Of a stretch of DNA of 64,000 nucleotides, positions 46,335-63,000 are shown piece by piece. The notes below the pieces were generated by a model. The model worked only from the letters and a program-made list of their open reading frames with translations. It made no database searches and was not told the DNA's origin. A program made the position numbers and the translations under genes. The DNA lies in assembly GCF_001983165.1 (NCBI RefSeq), contig NZ_MNPU01000034.1, positions 1 through 64,000 on the forward strand, read 5' to 3'. The stretch is from Pseudomonas gessardii (GTDB lineage: Bacteria > Pseudomonadota > Gammaproteobacteria > Pseudomonadales > Pseudomonadaceae). Numbering within the stretch: position 1 is the first letter of the stretch; every line of letters begins with the position of its first letter.

Positions 46335-47528
46335 TTACTCGATGATTTTAGCTACAACACCAGCACCAACGGTACGGCCGCCTTCACGGATAGCGAAGCG
46401 CAGACCGTCTTCCATTGCGATGGTTTTGATCAGGGTAACAACCATTTTGATGTTGTCGCCCGGCATTACCATCTCAACGCCTTCCGGCAGTTCGCAGTTA
46501 CCAGTCACGTCAGTAGTACGGAAGTAGAACTGTGGACGGTAGCCTTTGAAGAACGGAGTGTGACGACCGCCTTCTTCTTTGCTCAGCACGTACACTTCAG
46601 CTTCAAACTTGGTGTGCGGCTTGACCGAACCTGGCTTGACCAGAACCTGGCCACGCTCAACGTCGTCACGCTTGGTACCACGCAGCAGAACGCCGCAGTT
46701 CTCGCCAGCACGACCTTCGTCGAGCAGCTTACGGAACATTTCAACACCGGTGCAGGTGGTGACGGTAGTGTCACGCAGACCAACGATTTCCAGCGGATCC
46801 TGAACCTTGACGATACCGCGCTCGATACGGCCAGTTACAACAGTACCGCGACCGGAGATCGAGAATACGTCTTCGATTGGCATCAGGAACGGCTTGTCGA
46901 TAACACGAACTGGATCTGGAATGTAGCTATCCAGAGTCTCAACCAGTTTACGAACAGCAGTGGTGCCCATTTCGTTTTCGTCGTTACCTTCCAGAGCCAT
47001 ACGAGCAGAACCGATGATGATCGGAGTGTCGTCGCCTGGGAAGTCGTAAGTGCTCAGCAGATCGCGCACTTCCATCTCAACCAGCTCCAGCAGCTCAGCG
47101 TCGTCTACCAGGTCAGCCTTGTTCAGGAAAACCACGATGTACGGAACGCCAACCTGACGGGACAGCAGGATGTGCTCACGGGTTTGTGGCATCGGACCAT
47201 CAGCGGCCGAGCAAACCAGGATTGCGCCGTCCATCTGGGCAGCACCGGTGATCATGTTCTTCACATAGTCGGCGTGACCTGGGCAGTCAACGTGAGCGTA
47301 GTGACGGATCAGCGAGTTGTATTCAACGTGCGCGGTGTTGATGGTGATACCACGAGCTTTTTCTTCTGGCGCGCTGTCGATTTTATCGAAATCAACGATT
47401 GCGGAACCGAATACTTCGGAGCAAACGCGAGTCAGAGCAGCAGTCAGAGTGGTTTTACCGTGGTCAACGTGACCGATGGTGCCAACGTTGACGTGCGGTA
47501 GGGAACGATCAAATTTTTCTTTAGCCAC
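46335..47528 (-). CDS. tuf: Elongation factor Tu
   Basis: A 397-residue GTPase that delivers aminoacyl-tRNA. The P-loop GHVDHGKT is near residue 19, followed by [20 protein letters not shown] and the NKAD motif in [12 protein letters not shown]. It is the only tuf gene in the window. It lies 30 bases downstream of fusA. Confidence 0.99.
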   Translation of the reverse strand: MAKEKFDRSLPHVNVGTIGHVDHGKTTLTAALTRVCSEVFGSAIVDFDKIDSAPEEKARGITINTAHVEYNSLIRHYAHVDCPGHADYVKNMITGAAQMDGAILVCSAADGPMPQTREHILLSRQVGVPYIVVFLNKADLVDDAELLELVEMEVRDLLSTYDFPGDDTPIIIGSARMALEGNDENEMGTTAVRKLVETLDSYIPDPVRVIDKPFLMPIEDVFSISGRGTVVTGRIERGIVKVQDPLEIVGLRDTTVTTCTGVEMFRKLLDEGRAGENCGVLLRGTKRDDVERGQVLVKPGSVKPHTKFEAEVYVLSKEEGGRHTPFFKGYRPQFYFRTTDVTGNCELPEGVEMVMPGDNIKMVVTLIKTIAMEDGLRFAIREGGRTVGAGVVAKIIE

Positions 47529-47558
47529 GACAATTAACTCCTTGCCTAAAGGACTGAA

Positions 47559-49664
47559 TCAGCCTTGTTTTTTGGATACAGTTTCAGCGATATGCGCCGG
47601 AGCTGTGTTGTATTTTTTGAATTCCATAGAGTAGCTTGCGCGACCCTGGGACATGGAGCGAACGTCGGTCGCATAACCGAACATCTCACCCAACGGAACC
47701 TCGGCGCGAATCACTTTGCCGGAAACCGTGTCTTCCATACCCAAGATCATGCCGCGACGACGGTTAAGGTCGCCCATGACATCACCCATATAGTCTTCAG
47801 GTGTAACAACTTCTACCGCCATGATTGGCTCAAGCAACTCACCACCGCCCTTCTGGGCCAGTTGCTTGGTTGCCATGGAGGCAGCCACCTTAAACGCCAT
47901 CTCGTTGGAGTCGACGTCGTGGTAAGAACCGTCAAAAACGGTTGCTTTCAGGCCGATCAGCGGATAGCCGGCAACAACACCGTTCTTCATCTGCTCCTCG
48001 ATGCCCTTCTGGATAGCAGGGATGTATTCCTTAGGAACAACACCACCTACTACTTCGTTCACGAATTGCAGACCTTCCTGACCTTCGTCAGCAGGAGCAA
48101 AACGGATCCAGCAGTGACCGAACTGACCACGACCGCCGGACTGACGAACGAACTTGCCTTCGATTTCACAGTTCTTCGTGATGCGCTCACGATAGGAAAC
48201 CTGAGGCTTACCGATGTTGGCTTCGACGTTGAACTCACGGCGCATCCGGTCAACCAGGATGTCCAGGTGCAGCTCGCCCATGCCGGAGATGATCGTTTGA
48301 CCAGTCTCTTCATCAGTCTTGACGCGGAAAGATGGATCTTCCTGAGCAAGCTTGCCCAGTGCGATACCCATTTTTTCCTGGTCATCCTTGGTCTTAGGCT
48401 CTACGGCAACCGAAATAACCGGCTCCGGGAAGTCCATGCGAACCAGGATGATTGGCTTATCAGCGTTGCACAAGGTTTCACCAGTGGTGACGTCCTTCAT
48501 GCCGATCAGGGCCGCGATGTCACCAGCGCGCACTTCCTTGATCTCTTCACGGGCGTTTGCGTGCATTTGCACCATACGACCCACACGCTCTTTCTTGCCC
48601 TTGACCGAGTTGATCACGCCGTCGCCGGAGGCCAACACGCCCGAGTAAACGCGGACGAAAGTCAGGGTACCCACGAATGGGTCGGTAGCGATCTTGAACG
48701 CCAAGGCCGAGAACGGCTCGCTGTCGTCTGCATGTCGCTCCATCTCTTCTTCCTCGTTATCCGGGTTGGTACCCTTGATAGCAGGAATGTCGGTTGGAGC
48801 AGGCAGGTAGTCGATCACGGCGTCGAGAACCAGGGGAACACCCTTGTTCTTGAAGGAAGAACCACAAACAGCCAAGACGATTTCACCAGCAATAGTACGC
48901 TGACGCAGAGCAGCCTTGATTTCCACGTTGGTGAGCTCTTCACCTTCGAGGTACTTGTTCATCAATTCTTCGTTGGCTTCGGCCGCAGCTTCTACCAGGT
49001 TGTTGCGCCATTCGTCAGCCAGTTCCTGCAGTTCAGCAGGAATAGGCTCGCGACGAGGAGTCATGCCTTTGTCGGCATCGTTCCAGTAGACCGCTTCCAT
49101 GGTGATCAGATCGATCTGGCCCTGGAAGTTGTCTTCGGAACCGATTGCCAACTGGATTGGCACCGGAGTGTGACCCAGGCGCTGCTTGATCTGACCGATC
49201 ACGCGCAGGAAGTTCGCACCGGCACGGTCCATCTTGTTTACGTAAACAAGACGTGGAACACCGTACTTGTTGGCTTGACGCCATACGGTTTCCGACTGAG
49301 GCTCAACACCCGAAGTACCGCAGAACACAACGACCGCGCCGTCGAGTACACGCAGGGAACGCTCAACTTCAATAGTGAAGTCCACGTGGCCCGGGGTATC
49401 GATTACGTTAAAGCGGTGCTCGTCCTTGTACTGCTTGGCAGAACCTTTCCAGAAGGCGGTAATAGCAGCAGAAGTAATGGTAATACCACGCTCCTGCTCC
49501 TGAACCATCCAGTCTGTGGTCGCGGCGCCATCATGCACCTCGCCCATTTTGTGACTTTTGCCGGTGTAAAACAGTACGCGCTCGGTGGTGGTGGTTTTAC
49601 CAGCATCCACGTGAGCAACGATACCGATGTTACGGTAGCGGCTAATCGGAGTAGTACGAGCCAT
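47559..49664 (-). CDS. fusA: Elongation factor G
   Basis: A 701-residue translocase. G1 is [19 protein letters not shown], switch 2 is [20 protein letters not shown], and the [10 protein letters not shown] motif is present. Domain IV has the [20 protein letters not shown] segment. It is in the usual str position between rpsG and tuf. Confidence 0.99.
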   Translation of the reverse strand: MARTTPISRYRNIGIVAHVDAGKTTTTERVLFYTGKSHKMGEVHDGAATTDWMVQEQERGITITSAAITAFWKGSAKQYKDEHRFNVIDTPGHVDFTIEVERSLRVLDGAVVVFCGTSGVEPQSETVWRQANKYGVPRLVYVNKMDRAGANFLRVIGQIKQRLGHTPVPIQLAIGSEDNFQGQIDLITMEAVYWNDADKGMTPRREPIPAELQELADEWRNNLVEAAAEANEELMNKYLEGEELTNVEIKAALRQRTIAGEIVLAVCGSSFKNKGVPLVLDAVIDYLPAPTDIPAIKGTNPDNEEEEMERHADDSEPFSALAFKIATDPFVGTLTFVRVYSGVLASGDGVINSVKGKKERVGRMVQMHANAREEIKEVRAGDIAALIGMKDVTTGETLCNADKPIILVRMDFPEPVISVAVEPKTKDDQEKMGIALGKLAQEDPSFRVKTDEETGQTIISGMGELHLDILVDRMRREFNVEANIGKPQVSYRERITKNCEIEGKFVRQSGGRGQFGHCWIRFAPADEGQEGLQFVNEVVGGVVPKEYIPAIQKGIEEQMKNGVVAGYPLIGLKATVFDGSYHDVDSNEMAFKVAASMATKQLAQKGGGELLEPIMAVEVVTPEDYMGDVMGDLNRRRGMILGMEDTVSGKVIRAEVPLGEMFGYATDVRSMSQGRASYSMEFKKYNTAPAHIAETVSKKQG

Positions 49665-49694
49665 AAAGCCCTCGCAAAATTAGTGAAGCTAAGA

Positions 49695-50186
<492 letters not shown>

Positions 50187-50282
50187 TCAGGTTCGTTCGG
50201 AATCGGTGCCCTTGCGGGACGCCTCCGACCTTACTCTTATCGACTCAGAAAATAAGATGATTCAGTTTACAAAAAGCCGCTA

Positions 50283-50654
50283 CTACTTAGGCTTCTTGGT
50301 ACCGTACTTCGAACGACCCTGGTTACGACCTTTAACGCCGGAAGTATCCAAGGAGCCGCGTACGGTGTGGTAACGAACACCTGGCAAGTCTTTTACACGA
50401 CCGCCGCGGATCAGTACCACGCTGTGCTCTTGCAGGTTGTGGCCTTCACCACCGATGTACGAGGAAACCTCGAAACCGTTGGTCAGGCGTACACGGCATA
50501 CTTTACGCAGTGCCGAGTTAGGTTTTTTCGGCGTAGTGGTATACACGCGAGTGCATACGCCACGACGTTGCGGGCAGTTCTGCAGCGCAGGCACGTCGGA
50601 TTTCTCGACGATACGCTTACGCGGCTGACGTACCAGCTGGTTGATAGTTGCCAT
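50283..50654 (-). CDS. rpsL: 30S ribosomal protein S12
   Basis: A 123-residue decoding-site protein. Lysines 43 ([11 protein letters not shown]) and 88 ([11 protein letters not shown]) are both present, the wild-type, streptomycin-sensitive state. It is the first gene of the str operon, 118 bases before rpsG. Confidence 0.98.
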   Translation of the reverse strand: MATINQLVRQPRKRIVEKSDVPALQNCPQRRGVCTRVYTTTPKKPNSALRKVCRVRLTNGFEVSSYIGGEGHNLQEHSVVLIRGGRVKDLPGVRYHTVRGSLDTSGVKGRNQGRSKYGTKKPK

Positions 50655-50745
50655 CTACTAGCTCCACTGTTGTCTTGCGACGCTATTGTCTTGCAAGAAA
50701 AGCAAAATGGCAGGAACGAATTCCCGCCAAATTTAGGGGTACAAG

Positions 50746-50774
50746 AGTCTAAAGAGGATCTTGCCCCCAGTCAA
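50746..50774 (-). promoter_or_regulatory. Promoter of the str operon (rpsL)
   Basis: On the minus strand TTGACT (complement of 50769-50774), a 17-base spacer and TAGACT (complement of 50746-50751). The leader to rpsL is about 85 bases. The preceding rpoC-rpsL gap shows only a weak hairpin (GACA/TGTC around 50812-50823), so some read-through from rpoC is possible. Confidence 0.75.
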
Positions 50775-50870
50775 GGCAAGGCCCCGACCTCCCCTTCCAT
50801 CGAAACCCGACAAAACTGTCTTGTTCCGACGAACGGGGCTGCCAGGGCCCGGCCTTATTTATCGCAGAAC

Positions 50871-53800
50871 TCAGTTACCGCTAGAGTTCAGCGCTTCGGT
50901 CAGTGCAGCTTCCACTTCACTGGCGCTTACGCGCAACGGCTTGTCGAGTTCACGGCGACGCTTACGCTCGCTGTGGTAGGCCAAGCCGGTACCGGCCGGG
51001 ATCAGACGACCCACAACCACGTTTTCTTTCAGGCCGCGCAGGTAATCGCGCTTGCCGGTTACCGCTGCTTCGGTCAGTACGCGAGTGGTCTCCTGGAAGG
51101 AGGCCGCCGAGATGAACGACTCAGTGGACAACGACGCCTTGGTGATACCCAGCAACACACGAGTGAATTTGGAAACAAACTTCTCTTCGGTTGCCAGACG
51201 CTCGTTTTCTACCAGTACGTGAGTCAGTTCCATCTGGTCGCCCTTGATGAAACTCGAATCGCCGGATTCAGCGATTTCAACTTTACGCAGCATCTGACGC
51301 AGGATGGTCTCGATGTGCTTATCGTTGATCTTCACGCCTTGCAGACGGTAAACGTCCTGGATCTCGTTGACGATGTACTTGGCCAGCGCACTCACACCCA
51401 GCAGACGCAGGATGTCGTGTGGATCGCTCGGGCCGTCGGAGATAACTTCGCCGCGGTTTACCTGTTCGCCTTCAAAGACGTTCAGGTGACGCCACTTCGG
51501 AATCAGCTCTTCATACGGATCGCTACCGTCGTTCGGAGTAATGACCAGGCGGCGCTTGCCCTTGGTCTCTTTACCGAACGCGATGGTGCCGCTGACTTCA
51601 GCCAGGATCGACGCTTCTTTCGGACGACGAGCCTCAAACAAGTCGGCAACACGCGGCAGACCACCGGTGATGTCACGGGTCTTCGAAGTTTCTTGCGGGA
51701 TACGCGCGATAACATCACCGATCGCGATCTTCGCACCATCCGCTACACCGACCAGGGCGTTGGCTGGCAGGAAGTACTGAGCGATAACGTCAGTGCCTGG
51801 CAGCAACAGATCCTTGCCGTTGTCATCGACCATCTTCACGGCAGGACGGATGTCTTTACCGGCAGCTGGACGGTCTTTGGCGTCGAGCACTTCAATGTTG
51901 GTCATACCGGTCAATTCGTCAGTCTGACGCTTGATCGTGATGCCTTCTTCCATGCCCACGTAGGTCACGGTACCTTTCATTTCGGTAACGATTGGGTGAG
52001 TGTGTGGATCCCACTTGGCCACGATTGCGCCAGCGTCGACCTTGTCACCTTCCTTAACCGAAATCACAGCACCGTACGGCAGCTTGTAACGCTCACGCTC
52101 ACGACCGAAGTCATCAGCGATCGCCAGCTCACCGGAACGGGACACGGCTACCAGGCAGCCATCCACTCGCTCAACGTGCTTGAGGTTGTGCAGACGGACA
52201 GTACCGCCATTCTTCACCTGAACGCTGTCGGCTGCGGAGGTCCGGCTGGCCGCACCACCGATGTGGAACGTACGCATGGTCAGCTGGGTACCCGGCTCAC
52301 CGATGGACTGGGCAGCGATAACGCCAACCGCTTCACCGATGTTCACCTGGTGACCACGGGCCAAGTCACGGCCGTAGCACTTGGCGCAGATGCCGTAGCG
52401 GGTTTCGCAGCTGATCGGCGAGCGAACAATCACTTCGTCGATGCTGTTGAGTTCGATGAACTCGACCCACTTCTCATCCACCAGGGTGCCGGCAGGAACG
52501 ATAACTTCCTCGGTACCTGGCTTGAACACGTCACGGGCAATAACACGACCCAATACGCGCTCACCCAGCGGCTCTACAACGTCACCGCCTTCAATGTGCG
52601 GAGTCATCAGCAGGCCGTGCTCGGTGCCGCAATCGATCTCGGTTACAACCAGATCTTGTGCAACGTCTACCAGACGACGAGTCAGGTAACCGGAGTTAGC
52701 GGTTTTCAACGCGGTATCCGCCAGACCTTTACGAGCACCGTGAGTAGAGATGAAGTACTGAAGTACGCTCAAACCTTCACGGAAGTTCGCAGTAATCGGC
52801 GTTTCGATGATGGAACCGTCCGGCTTGGCCATCAGGCCACGCATACCGGCGAGCTGACGGATCTGCGCAGCAGAACCCCGTGCGCCCGAGTCGGCCATCA
52901 TGTACATCGAGTTGAAAGACTCTTGATCGACTTCCACGCCATGACGGTCGATAACCTTCTCTTTCGAGAGGTTGGCCATCATCGCCTTGGACACTTCGTC
53001 GTTGGCCTTGGACCAAAGGTCGATCACTTTGTTGTACTTCTCGCCCTGGGTTACCAGGCCGGAGGCGTACTGGCTCTCGATCTCTTTCACTTCATCAGTG
53101 GCAGCACTGATGATGCGGGCTTTTTCATCCGGGATAACGAAGTCGTTAACACCGATGGAAACGCCGGAAATGGTCGAATAGGCAAAACCGGTGTACATCA
53201 ACTGGTCAGCGAAGATCACGGTCTCTTTCAGACCAACCACGCGGTAGCATTGGTTGATCAGCTTGGAGATCGCCTTTTTCTTCATCGGCAGGTTGACGAC
53301 GTCGTACGACAGACCTTTTGGCACAACCTGGTACAACAGCGCACGGCCGACAGTGGTGTCGACGATACGGGTGTTGCTCACGCTGCCGCCGTCACGGTCG
53401 TTGACGGTTTCGTGGATCCGAACCTTGACCTTGGCATGCAGTGCGGCTTCGCCGGCACGGAACACACGGTCAACTTCTTGCAGGTCAGCGAACACACGAC
53501 CTTCGCCCTTGGCGTTGATCGCTTCACGGGTCATGTAGTACAGACCCAATACAACGTCCTGCGACGGAACGATGATTGGCTCACCGTTGGCTGGCGACAG
53601 GATGTTGTTGGTCGACATCATCAACGCACGCGCTTCCAACTGGGCTTCCAGTGTCAGCGGTACGTGCACGGCCATTTGGTCGCCGTCGAAGTCGGCGTTG
53701 TACGCAGCACAGACCAGCGGGTGCAGCTGGATAGCCTTACCTTCGATCAGTACCGGTTCAAACGCCTGGATACCCAGACGGTGAAGGGTCGGTGCACGGT

Positions 53801-55070
53801 TGAGCAAGACCGGGTGTTCGCGAATCACTTCAGCGAGAACGTCCCAAACCTCTGGCAGTTCGCGCTCGACCATTTTCTTGGCCGCTTTGATGGTGGTCGC
53901 GAGACCGCGCATTTCCAGCTTGCCGAAGATGAACGGCTTGAACAGCTCAAGAGCCATCTTCTTAGGCAGACCGCACTGGTGCAGACGCAGGGTCGGGCCT
54001 ACGGTAATTACCGAACGACCGGAGTAGTCAACACGCTTACCGAGCAAGTTCTGACGGAAACGACCTTGCTTACCCTTGATCATGTCAGCCAGGGATTTCA
54101 GAGGACGCTTGTTGGAACCGGTAATAGCGCGGCCACGACGACCGTTGTCGAGCAGGGCATCGACCGCTTCTTGCAACATACGCTTTTCGTTACGCACGAT
54201 GATGTCCGGAGCGGACAGGTCAAGCAGGCGCTTCAAGCGGTTGTTACGGTTGATCACGCGGCGGTACAGGTCGTTGAGGTCGGACGTCGCGAAACGACCA
54301 CCGTCCAACGGTACCAGCGGACGCAGGTCTGGCGGCAGAACCGGCAGAACGGTCAGCACCATCCACTCTGGCAGGTTGCCGGAACCCTGGAAGGCTTCCA
54401 TCAACTTCAGACGCTTGGACAGTTTCTTGATCTTGGTTTCGGAGTTGGTTTGCGGAATCTCTTCGCGCAGGCGGCCAATCTCGTGTTCCAGGTCAATAGC
54501 GTGCAGCAGTTCGCGGACAGCTTCGGCACCCATGCGGGCATCGAAATCGTCGCCGAATTCTTCCAGCGCTTCAAAGTACTGCTCGTCGTTGAGCAGCTGA
54601 CCTTTTTCAAGGGTGGTCATGCCTGGATCGATAACGACATAGCTCTCGAAGTAGAGAACGCGTTCGATATCACGCAGGGTCATGTCCATCAGCAAGCCGA
54701 TACGGGACGGCAGCGATTTCAGGAACCAGATGTGGGCAACCGGCGAAGCCAGCTCGATGTGCGCCATGCGCTCACGACGAACCTTGGCCAGTGCAACTTC
54801 AACGCCGCACTTCTCGCAGATCACACCACGGTGCTTCAAGCGCTTGTACTTACCGCACAGGCACTCGTAATCCTTTACCGGGCCAAAGATCTTGGCGCAG
54901 AACAGGCCGTCACGCTCAGGTTTGAACGTACGGTAGTTGATGGTTTCCGGCTTTTTAACTTCACCGAACGACCACGAACGGATCATCTCAGGCGATGCCA
55001 GTCCAATACGGATGGCGTCGAACTCTTCGACTTGACCCTGGTTTTTCAGCAAATTCAGTAGGTCTTTCAA
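50871..55070 (-). CDS. rpoC: RNA polymerase beta' subunit
   Basis: A 1399-residue subunit. The zinc-ribbon is [20 protein letters not shown] near residue 70, the catalytic magnesium motif [12 protein letters not shown] is near residue 460, and the second zinc site is [20 protein letters not shown]. It follows rpoB by 64 bases and is cotranscribed with it. Confidence 0.99.
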   Translation of the reverse strand: MKDLLNLLKNQGQVEEFDAIRIGLASPEMIRSWSFGEVKKPETINYRTFKPERDGLFCAKIFGPVKDYECLCGKYKRLKHRGVICEKCGVEVALAKVRRERMAHIELASPVAHIWFLKSLPSRIGLLMDMTLRDIERVLYFESYVVIDPGMTTLEKGQLLNDEQYFEALEEFGDDFDARMGAEAVRELLHAIDLEHEIGRLREEIPQTNSETKIKKLSKRLKLMEAFQGSGNLPEWMVLTVLPVLPPDLRPLVPLDGGRFATSDLNDLYRRVINRNNRLKRLLDLSAPDIIVRNEKRMLQEAVDALLDNGRRGRAITGSNKRPLKSLADMIKGKQGRFRQNLLGKRVDYSGRSVITVGPTLRLHQCGLPKKMALELFKPFIFGKLEMRGLATTIKAAKKMVERELPEVWDVLAEVIREHPVLLNRAPTLHRLGIQAFEPVLIEGKAIQLHPLVCAAYNADFDGDQMAVHVPLTLEAQLEARALMMSTNNILSPANGEPIIVPSQDVVLGLYYMTREAINAKGEGRVFADLQEVDRVFRAGEAALHAKVKVRIHETVNDRDGGSVSNTRIVDTTVGRALLYQVVPKGLSYDVVNLPMKKKAISKLINQCYRVVGLKETVIFADQLMYTGFAYSTISGVSIGVNDFVIPDEKARIISAATDEVKEIESQYASGLVTQGEKYNKVIDLWSKANDEVSKAMMANLSKEKVIDRHGVEVDQESFNSMYMMADSGARGSAAQIRQLAGMRGLMAKPDGSIIETPITANFREGLSVLQYFISTHGARKGLADTALKTANSGYLTRRLVDVAQDLVVTEIDCGTEHGLLMTPHIEGGDVVEPLGERVLGRVIARDVFKPGTEEVIVPAGTLVDEKWVEFIELNSIDEVIVRSPISCETRYGICAKCYGRDLARGHQVNIGEAVGVIAAQSIGEPGTQLTMRTFHIGGAASRTSAADSVQVKNGGTVRLHNLKHVERVDGCLVAVSRSGELAIADDFGRERERYKLPYGAVISVKEGDKVDAGAIVAKWDPHTHPIVTEMKGTVTYVGMEEGITIKRQTDELTGMTNIEVLDAKDRPAAGKDIRPAVKMVDDNGKDLLLPGTDVIAQYFLPANALVGVADGAKIAIGDVIARIPQETSKTRDITGGLPRVADLFEARRPKEASILAEVSGTIAFGKETKGKRRLVITPNDGSDPYEELIPKWRHLNVFEGEQVNRGEVISDGPSDPHDILRLLGVSALAKYIVNEIQDVYRLQGVKINDKHIETILRQMLRKVEIAESGDSSFIKGDQMELTHVLVENERLATEEKFVSKFTRVLLGITKASLSTESFISAASFQETTRVLTEAAVTGKRDYLRGLKENVVVGRLIPAGTGLAYHSERKRRRELDKPLRVSASEVEAALTEALNSSGN

Positions 55071-55134
55071 GGCCTTTCCTCCTGGCGGAGCAGAGAGCGG
55101 GCTAAACAGCCCCGCTCTCGATTCGCGTCACGTG

Positions 55135-59208
<4,074 letters not shown>

Positions 59209-59352
59209 CAGCGTTCCCCAGCTTGGTCACCTGCTTGTTTGGCCCCCCCGACGGGAGCAGCCAGAAAATCTTGCAAACCCCATGGTTTGCACCACCGCAT
59301 CGGGTGGCTACAGCGCGTTAATGGCGGCGACCGAGTCGACAGCCAAGAACGG

Positions 59353-59381
59353 AAAAAGGCCGGTGGCAAGAGCCACCAGCC
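59353..59381 (-). terminator. Attenuator hairpin between rplL and rpoB
   Basis: GGCCGGTGGC (59358-59367) pairs with GCCACCAGCC (59372-59381), with one G-T pair. On the minus strand it is followed by five T (59353-59357). In E. coli a partial terminator here sets the ratio of L7/L12 to polymerase; the same role is likely. The remaining space to rpoB (59209-59352) shows no gene. Confidence 0.8.
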
Positions 59382-59427
59382 ATCAGCCTTCAGCTTAACG
59401 CTTGGGCTGGAAACGCAAGGTCGATGC

Positions 59428-59793
59428 TTACTTCAGCTCGACTTTAGCGCCTGCTTCTTCCAGAGTAGCTTTGGCTTTGTCAGCGGCGTCTTTCGACACT
59501 GCTTCCAGAACCTGGGCAGGAGCGCCGTCAACTACAGCCTTGGCTTCTTTCAGGCCCAGACCGGTCAGTTCACGTACTGCCTTGATCACGTTTACTTTCT
59601 TCTCGCCAGCTTCCAGCAGCATGACGTTGAATTCGGTTTGCTCTTCAGCAGCGACAGCAGCAACAGCTGGGCCAGCGGAAGCAGCGGCAGCGGAAACGCC
59701 GAATTTTTCTTCGAAAGCTTTGATCAGCTCAACAACCTGCAGAACCGACATTTCAGCTACGGCGTTGAGGATATCGTCTTGGGAGATAGACAT
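59428..59793 (-). CDS. rplL: 50S ribosomal protein L7/L12
   Basis: A 121-residue stalk protein: N-terminal dimerisation helix [20 protein letters not shown], an Ala-rich hinge ([18 protein letters not shown]) and the C-terminal [20 protein letters not shown] factor-binding domain. Confidence 0.98.
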   Translation of the reverse strand: MSISQDDILNAVAEMSVLQVVELIKAFEEKFGVSAAAASAGPAVAAVAAEEQTEFNVMLLEAGEKKVNVIKAVRELTGLGLKEAKAVVDGAPAQVLEAVSKDAADKAKATLEEAGAKVELK

Positions 59794-59871
59794 TGCTGTA
59801 TTTCCTGAATTGGGGGACGGCCTACGCGGCCATCGAAATAAACAAAAAAACGCGAGAGAAGTTGCTCAGCC

Positions 59872-60372
59872 TTAGGCTGCTGCAGCTTCTTTTTGCTCGC
59901 GAACTGCGGCCAGAGTACGAGCCAGCTTGCTGGTAGCGCCTTGAATCACGCTCATCAGCTGCGAAATAGCTTCGTTACGGGTCGGCAGTGTTGCCAGTAC
60001 GTCGATTTGGTTAGCTGCGAGGAACTTGCCCTCGAACGCAGCTGCCTTGATCTCGAACTTATCCTGACTCTTGGCGAATTCCTTGAACAAACGGGCAGCA
60101 GCGCCTGGATGGTCCTTGGAGAACGCGATCAGAGTCGGGCCGGTGAACACGTCGTTGAGGACACTGTATTCAGTGTCAGCAACAGCGCGCTTGAGCAGGG
60201 TGTTACGTACAACACGTACGTATACGCCAGCTTCACGAGCCTCTTTACGGAGTCCGGTCATAGCGCTTACTGTCACACCACGGGCATCAGCCACGACAGC
60301 GGACAGAGCAGCTTTGGCAGCCTCGTTGACTTCAGCGACGATGGCCTTCTTGTCTTCGAGATTAATTGCCAC
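59872..60372 (-). CDS. rplJ: 50S ribosomal protein L10
   Basis: A 166-residue stalk base that binds L7/L12: [20 protein letters not shown] and [20 protein letters not shown], with the C-terminal L12-binding helix. It autoregulates its operon through the leader at 60441-60530. Confidence 0.98.
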   Translation of the reverse strand: MAINLEDKKAIVAEVNEAAKAALSAVVADARGVTVSAMTGLRKEAREAGVYVRVVRNTLLKRAVADTEYSVLNDVFTGPTLIAFSKDHPGAAARLFKEFAKSQDKFEIKAAAFEGKFLAANQIDVLATLPTRNEAISQLMSVIQGATSKLARTLAAVREQKEAAAA

Positions 60373-60440
60373 GGGTTTAACTCCTGCTTGTTACCGTTTC
60401 ATCTGGCCTAGGCCGGATGTCGTTTTGGTGTCTGATTCGG

Positions 60441-60530
60441 TAAGGAACCGGGAGCACCATCTGCGTAGGCTTGATGGTTTAAGACTTGCGTCGCCTACGG
60501 TCTTGGATAGCCCCCGCCAGGCAGGGACCC
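60441..60530 (-). promoter_or_regulatory. L10 leader (rplJ autoregulatory RNA)
   Basis: On the minus strand the segment carries CCGTAGGCGACGCAAGTC, then AAACCATCAAGCCTACGCAG and ATGGTGCTCCCGGTTCC. CGTAGGC and GCCTACG (about 60464-60499) are complementary. The order of these blocks fits the conserved L10 leader that the L10-L12 complex binds. The rest of the rplA-rplJ gap holds only a hairpin after rplA (60539-60564). Confidence 0.75.
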
Positions 60531-60538
60531 CAATTTTT

Positions 60539-60564
60539 CAATTGGCGCAATCACTTGCGCCAAT
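60539..60564. other. Perfect inverted repeat just after rplA
   Basis: AATTGGCGCAA (60539-60549) and TTGCGCCAATT (60554-60564) form an eleven-base perfect stem with a four-base loop. The stem is followed on the minus strand by GAAAAATTGG, not a T-run, so it is not a classic terminator. It may be an RNA processing or stability element. Confidence 0.6.
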
Positions 60565-60571
60565 TTGTGTC

Positions 60572-61267
60572 TTATACGTCCAGCGAACCCTGGTCGATGA
60601 CCAGACCCGGGCCCATAGTGGTGCTCAGGGTAACGCGCTTGACGTAGATACCTTTCGAGGAAGCTGGCTTGATACGCTTCAGATCAGCGATCAGGGCTTC
60701 AACGTTTTCCTTCAGCTTGACGGCGTCGAAGCCGACCTTGCCAACGGAAGTGTGAATGATGCCGTTTTTGTCGGTGCGATAACGAACCTGACCAGCCTTG
60801 GCGTTTTTAACCGCGGTAGCTACGTCTGGCGTTACGGTGCCGACCTTCGGGTTAGGCATCAGGCCACGTGGGCCCAGGATCTGACCCAACTGACCTACAA
60901 CGCGCATTGCATCCGGGGAGGCAATAACGACGTCATAGTTCAGGTCGCCGCCTTTCATTTCGGCAGCCAGGTCGTCCATGCCAACGCGATCGGCGCCAGC
61001 GGCCAGAGCAGCTTCAGCTGCCGGACCTTGAGTGAAGACAGCAACACGTACAGTCTTGCCAGTACCGTGTGGCAGCACAGTAGCGCTACGAACGACCTGG
61101 TCGGATTTACGTGGGTCAACACCCAGGTTTACAGCAACGTCAACGGACTCGCTGAACTTGACAGTCGACAGCTCGGCCAGCAGAGCAGCAGCGTCTACAA
61201 AGTTGTAGGACTTGCCCGCTTCGATTTTGCCGGCGATAGCCTTTTGGCGCTTGGTCAGCTTAGCCAT
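60572..61267 (-). CDS. rplA: 50S ribosomal protein L1
   Basis: A 231-residue stalk protein: [20 protein letters not shown] and the central [21 protein letters not shown]1 represses the rplK-rplA message in E. coli. Its start overlaps the rplK stop by one base. Confidence 0.98.
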   Translation of the reverse strand: MAKLTKRQKAIAGKIEAGKSYNFVDAAALLAELSTVKFSESVDVAVNLGVDPRKSDQVVRSATVLPHGTGKTVRVAVFTQGPAAEAALAAGADRVGMDDLAAEMKGGDLNYDVVIASPDAMRVVGQLGQILGPRGLMPNPKVGTVTPDVATAVKNAKAGQVRYRTDKNGIIHTSVGKVGFDAVKLKENVEALIADLKRIKPASSKGIYVKRVTLSTTMGPGLVIDQGSLDV

Positions 61268-61698
61268 TACACACCCTCCACGTTAAGGCCCATGCTACGA
61301 GCAGAACCGGCGATGGTACGCACGGCTGCATCCATATCAGCTGCAGTCAGATCCGCGTTTTTGGTTTTCGCGATTTCTTCCAGCTGAGCACGAGTCACGG
61401 TGCCAACCTTAACGGTGTTCGGACGAGCGGAACCGCTAGTCAGACCAGCAGCTTTCTTCAACAGAACCGAAGCCGGAGTCGACTTGGTTTCAAAAGTGAA
61501 GCTACGGTCGCTGTATACAGTGATGATCACTGGAGTCGGCAGACCTGGCTCAATACCCTGGGTACGGGCGTTGAAGGCCTTGCAGAATTCCATGATGTTC
61601 ACGCCGTGCTGACCCAGAGCTGGACCGACGGGTGGGCTAGGGTTGGCCTGAGCGGCCTTCACTTGCAGCTTGATGTAAGCGGTAATCTTCTTGGCCAT
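61267..61698 (-). CDS. rplK: 50S ribosomal protein L11
   Basis: A 143-residue protein of the GTPase centre: [20 protein letters not shown], then [18 protein letters not shown] and [13 protein letters not shown]. The ATG four codons downstream of the longest frame is chosen because it matches the family start. Confidence 0.98.
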   Translation of the reverse strand: MAKKITAYIKLQVKAAQANPSPPVGPALGQHGVNIMEFCKAFNARTQGIEPGLPTPVIITVYSDRSFTFETKSTPASVLLKKAAGLTSGSARPNTVKVGTVTRAQLEEIAKTKNADLTAADMDAAVRTIAGSARSMGLNVEGV

Positions 61699-61771
61699 GA
61701 GGCACTCCAATTACGGGTTCAAGCGCCTCGAAAGGCTCCCCGGTTACTTGCGCGTTTATCCCAGTGACGAC

Positions 61772-61800
61772 AAAACCCCACAGCCTAAGGCTGTGGGGTT
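61772..61800 (-). terminator. Terminator between nusG and rplK
   Basis: AACCCCACAGCC (61774-61785) pairs with GGCTGTGGGGTT (61789-61800), with four T on the minus strand. It ends the secE-nusG transcript. Confidence 0.88.
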
Positions 61801-61815
61801 GGGATGCTTTGTCAG

Positions 61816-62349
61816 CTAGACCTTTTCGACCTGGCTGAACTCCAGCTCTACCGGAGTAGAGCGACCGAAAATGAGCACCGCCACTTGGATCCGGCTCTTT
61901 TCGTAGTTAACTTCTTCGACAGTGCCGTTGAAATCAGCAAACGGACCATCGGTGACACGAACAACCTCGCCTGGCTCGAACAATGTCTTCGGCTTAGGCT
62001 TGTCGCTACCATCAGCAACACGGCGCAGAATCGCTTCCGCTTCCTTGTCAGTGATCGGCGCAGGCTTATCAGCGGTACCGCCGATGAAACCCATGACGCG
62101 AGGCGTATCCTTGACCAAGTGCCAAGTACCCTCATTCATGTCCATCTGTACCAGCACGTAGCCAGGGAAGAACTTGCGTTCGCTTTTGCGTTTCTGGCCA
62201 TTACGCATTTCAACCACTTCTTCAGTGGGAACCAGAATTTCGCCGAAGCCATCTTCCATGCCTGCCAGCTTTACGCGCTCTAGCAAAGAGCGCATGACAT
62301 GCTTCTCGTAACCCGAGTAAGCATGCACAACGTACCAACGCTTAGCCAC
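61816..62349 (-). CDS. nusG: Transcription termination/antitermination factor NusG
   Basis: A 177-residue factor: NGN domain ([20 protein letters not shown]) and C-terminal KOW domain ([19 protein letters not shown]). It couples polymerase to the ribosome and Rho. It lies nine bases after secE. Confidence 0.98.
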   Translation of the reverse strand: MAKRWYVVHAYSGYEKHVMRSLLERVKLAGMEDGFGEILVPTEEVVEMRNGQKRKSERKFFPGYVLVQMDMNEGTWHLVKDTPRVMGFIGGTADKPAPITDKEAEAILRRVADGSDKPKPKTLFEPGEVVRVTDGPFADFNGTVEEVNYEKSRIQVAVLIFGRSTPVELEFSQVEKV

Positions 62350-62358
62350 GGGACACCC

Positions 62359-62727
62359 TTAGCCAACAATCAAGGAAACAAGCCAGCCGAGCAGGGAATC
62401 AAGACCCCACAACAGCAACGCCATAACCAGAACAACAGCCACAACAATCAGCGTGGTCTGCGTGGTTTCTTGGCGAGTTGGCCAAACGACTTTACGTATT
62501 TCGGTGCGGGCTTCCTTAACCAGTACAGCGAAGGACTTGCCCTTTACAGTCTGCAGACCAATAAAAACAGCTGCAGCAGCAAGAGCGAGCAATACGAGTA
62601 CGCGGTACAGGATCGGCGAAGCAGAATAATACTGATTGCCAACAACGCCTACGACCACCAAAGCGACGACAGCGAGCCACTTAACCAGATCGAAACGAGA
62701 GCTTTGAGCTTCAGCCTTAGGAGTCAT
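62359..62727 (-). CDS. secE: Preprotein translocase subunit SecE
   Basis: A 122-residue membrane protein with three predicted helices (about residues 14-32, 40-60 and 92-115). The conserved amphipathic segment is EARTEIRKVVWPTRQETTQT. It stabilises SecY. It is in the operon tRNA-Trp - secE - nusG. Confidence 0.97.
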   Translation of the reverse strand: MTPKAEAQSSRFDLVKWLAVVALVVVGVVGNQYYSASPILYRVLVLLALAAAAVFIGLQTVKGKSFAVLVKEARTEIRKVVWPTRQETTQTTLIVVAVVLVMALLLWGLDSLLGWLVSLIVG

Positions 62728-62772
62728 CTATGAAGATCCTGTGAAAAGAAAGCCAGATACACCACGTGAATC

Positions 62773-62848
62773 TGGCAGGTCAGGAGGGAATCGAACCCCC
62801 AACCTACGGTTTTGGAGACCGTCGCTCTGCCAATTGAGCTACTGACCT
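62773..62848 (-). tRNA. tRNA-Trp (CCA)
   Basis: A 76-base tRNA on the minus strand with anticodon CCA in the CTCCAAA loop. The acceptor AGGTCAG pairs with CTGACCT and the 3' CCA is encoded. It heads the transcript that runs into secE and nusG. Confidence 0.97.
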
Positions 62849-62868
62849 AAAACAAAATCAGGCCGACC

Positions 62869-62897
62869 ATTATGCAGGCCTGAAAAAGACTTTACAA
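62869..62897 (-). promoter_or_regulatory. Promoter of tRNA-Trp, secE and nusG
   Basis: On the minus strand TTGTAA (complement of 62892-62897), a 17-base spacer and CATAAT (complement of 62869-62874) lie just upstream of the tRNA. Confidence 0.7.
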
Positions 62898-62974
62898 CAA
62901 CCAACCCCAAGAGACTTGAAACAACCCGATAACACCAGGTAAAACAGAATCAAGCCGAGACAGCTGTTAAAACA

Positions 62975-63000
62975 AAGGCAGATATTTTCATATCTGCCTT
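62975..63000 (-). terminator. Terminator after the Tyr-Gly-Thr tRNA operon
   Basis: AAGGCAGATAT (62975-62985) pairs with ATATCTGCCTT (62990-63000) around TTTC. On the minus strand it is followed by TTTGTTTT. It lies seven bases beyond the CCA of tRNA-Thr. Confidence 0.75.

Noticed and set aside
50367-55061. Very long plus-strand open frame of 1564 codons opposite rpoC
   Set aside because: It is an antisense shadow of rpoC caused by codon bias. The composition is unlike any protein family and there is no start signal.
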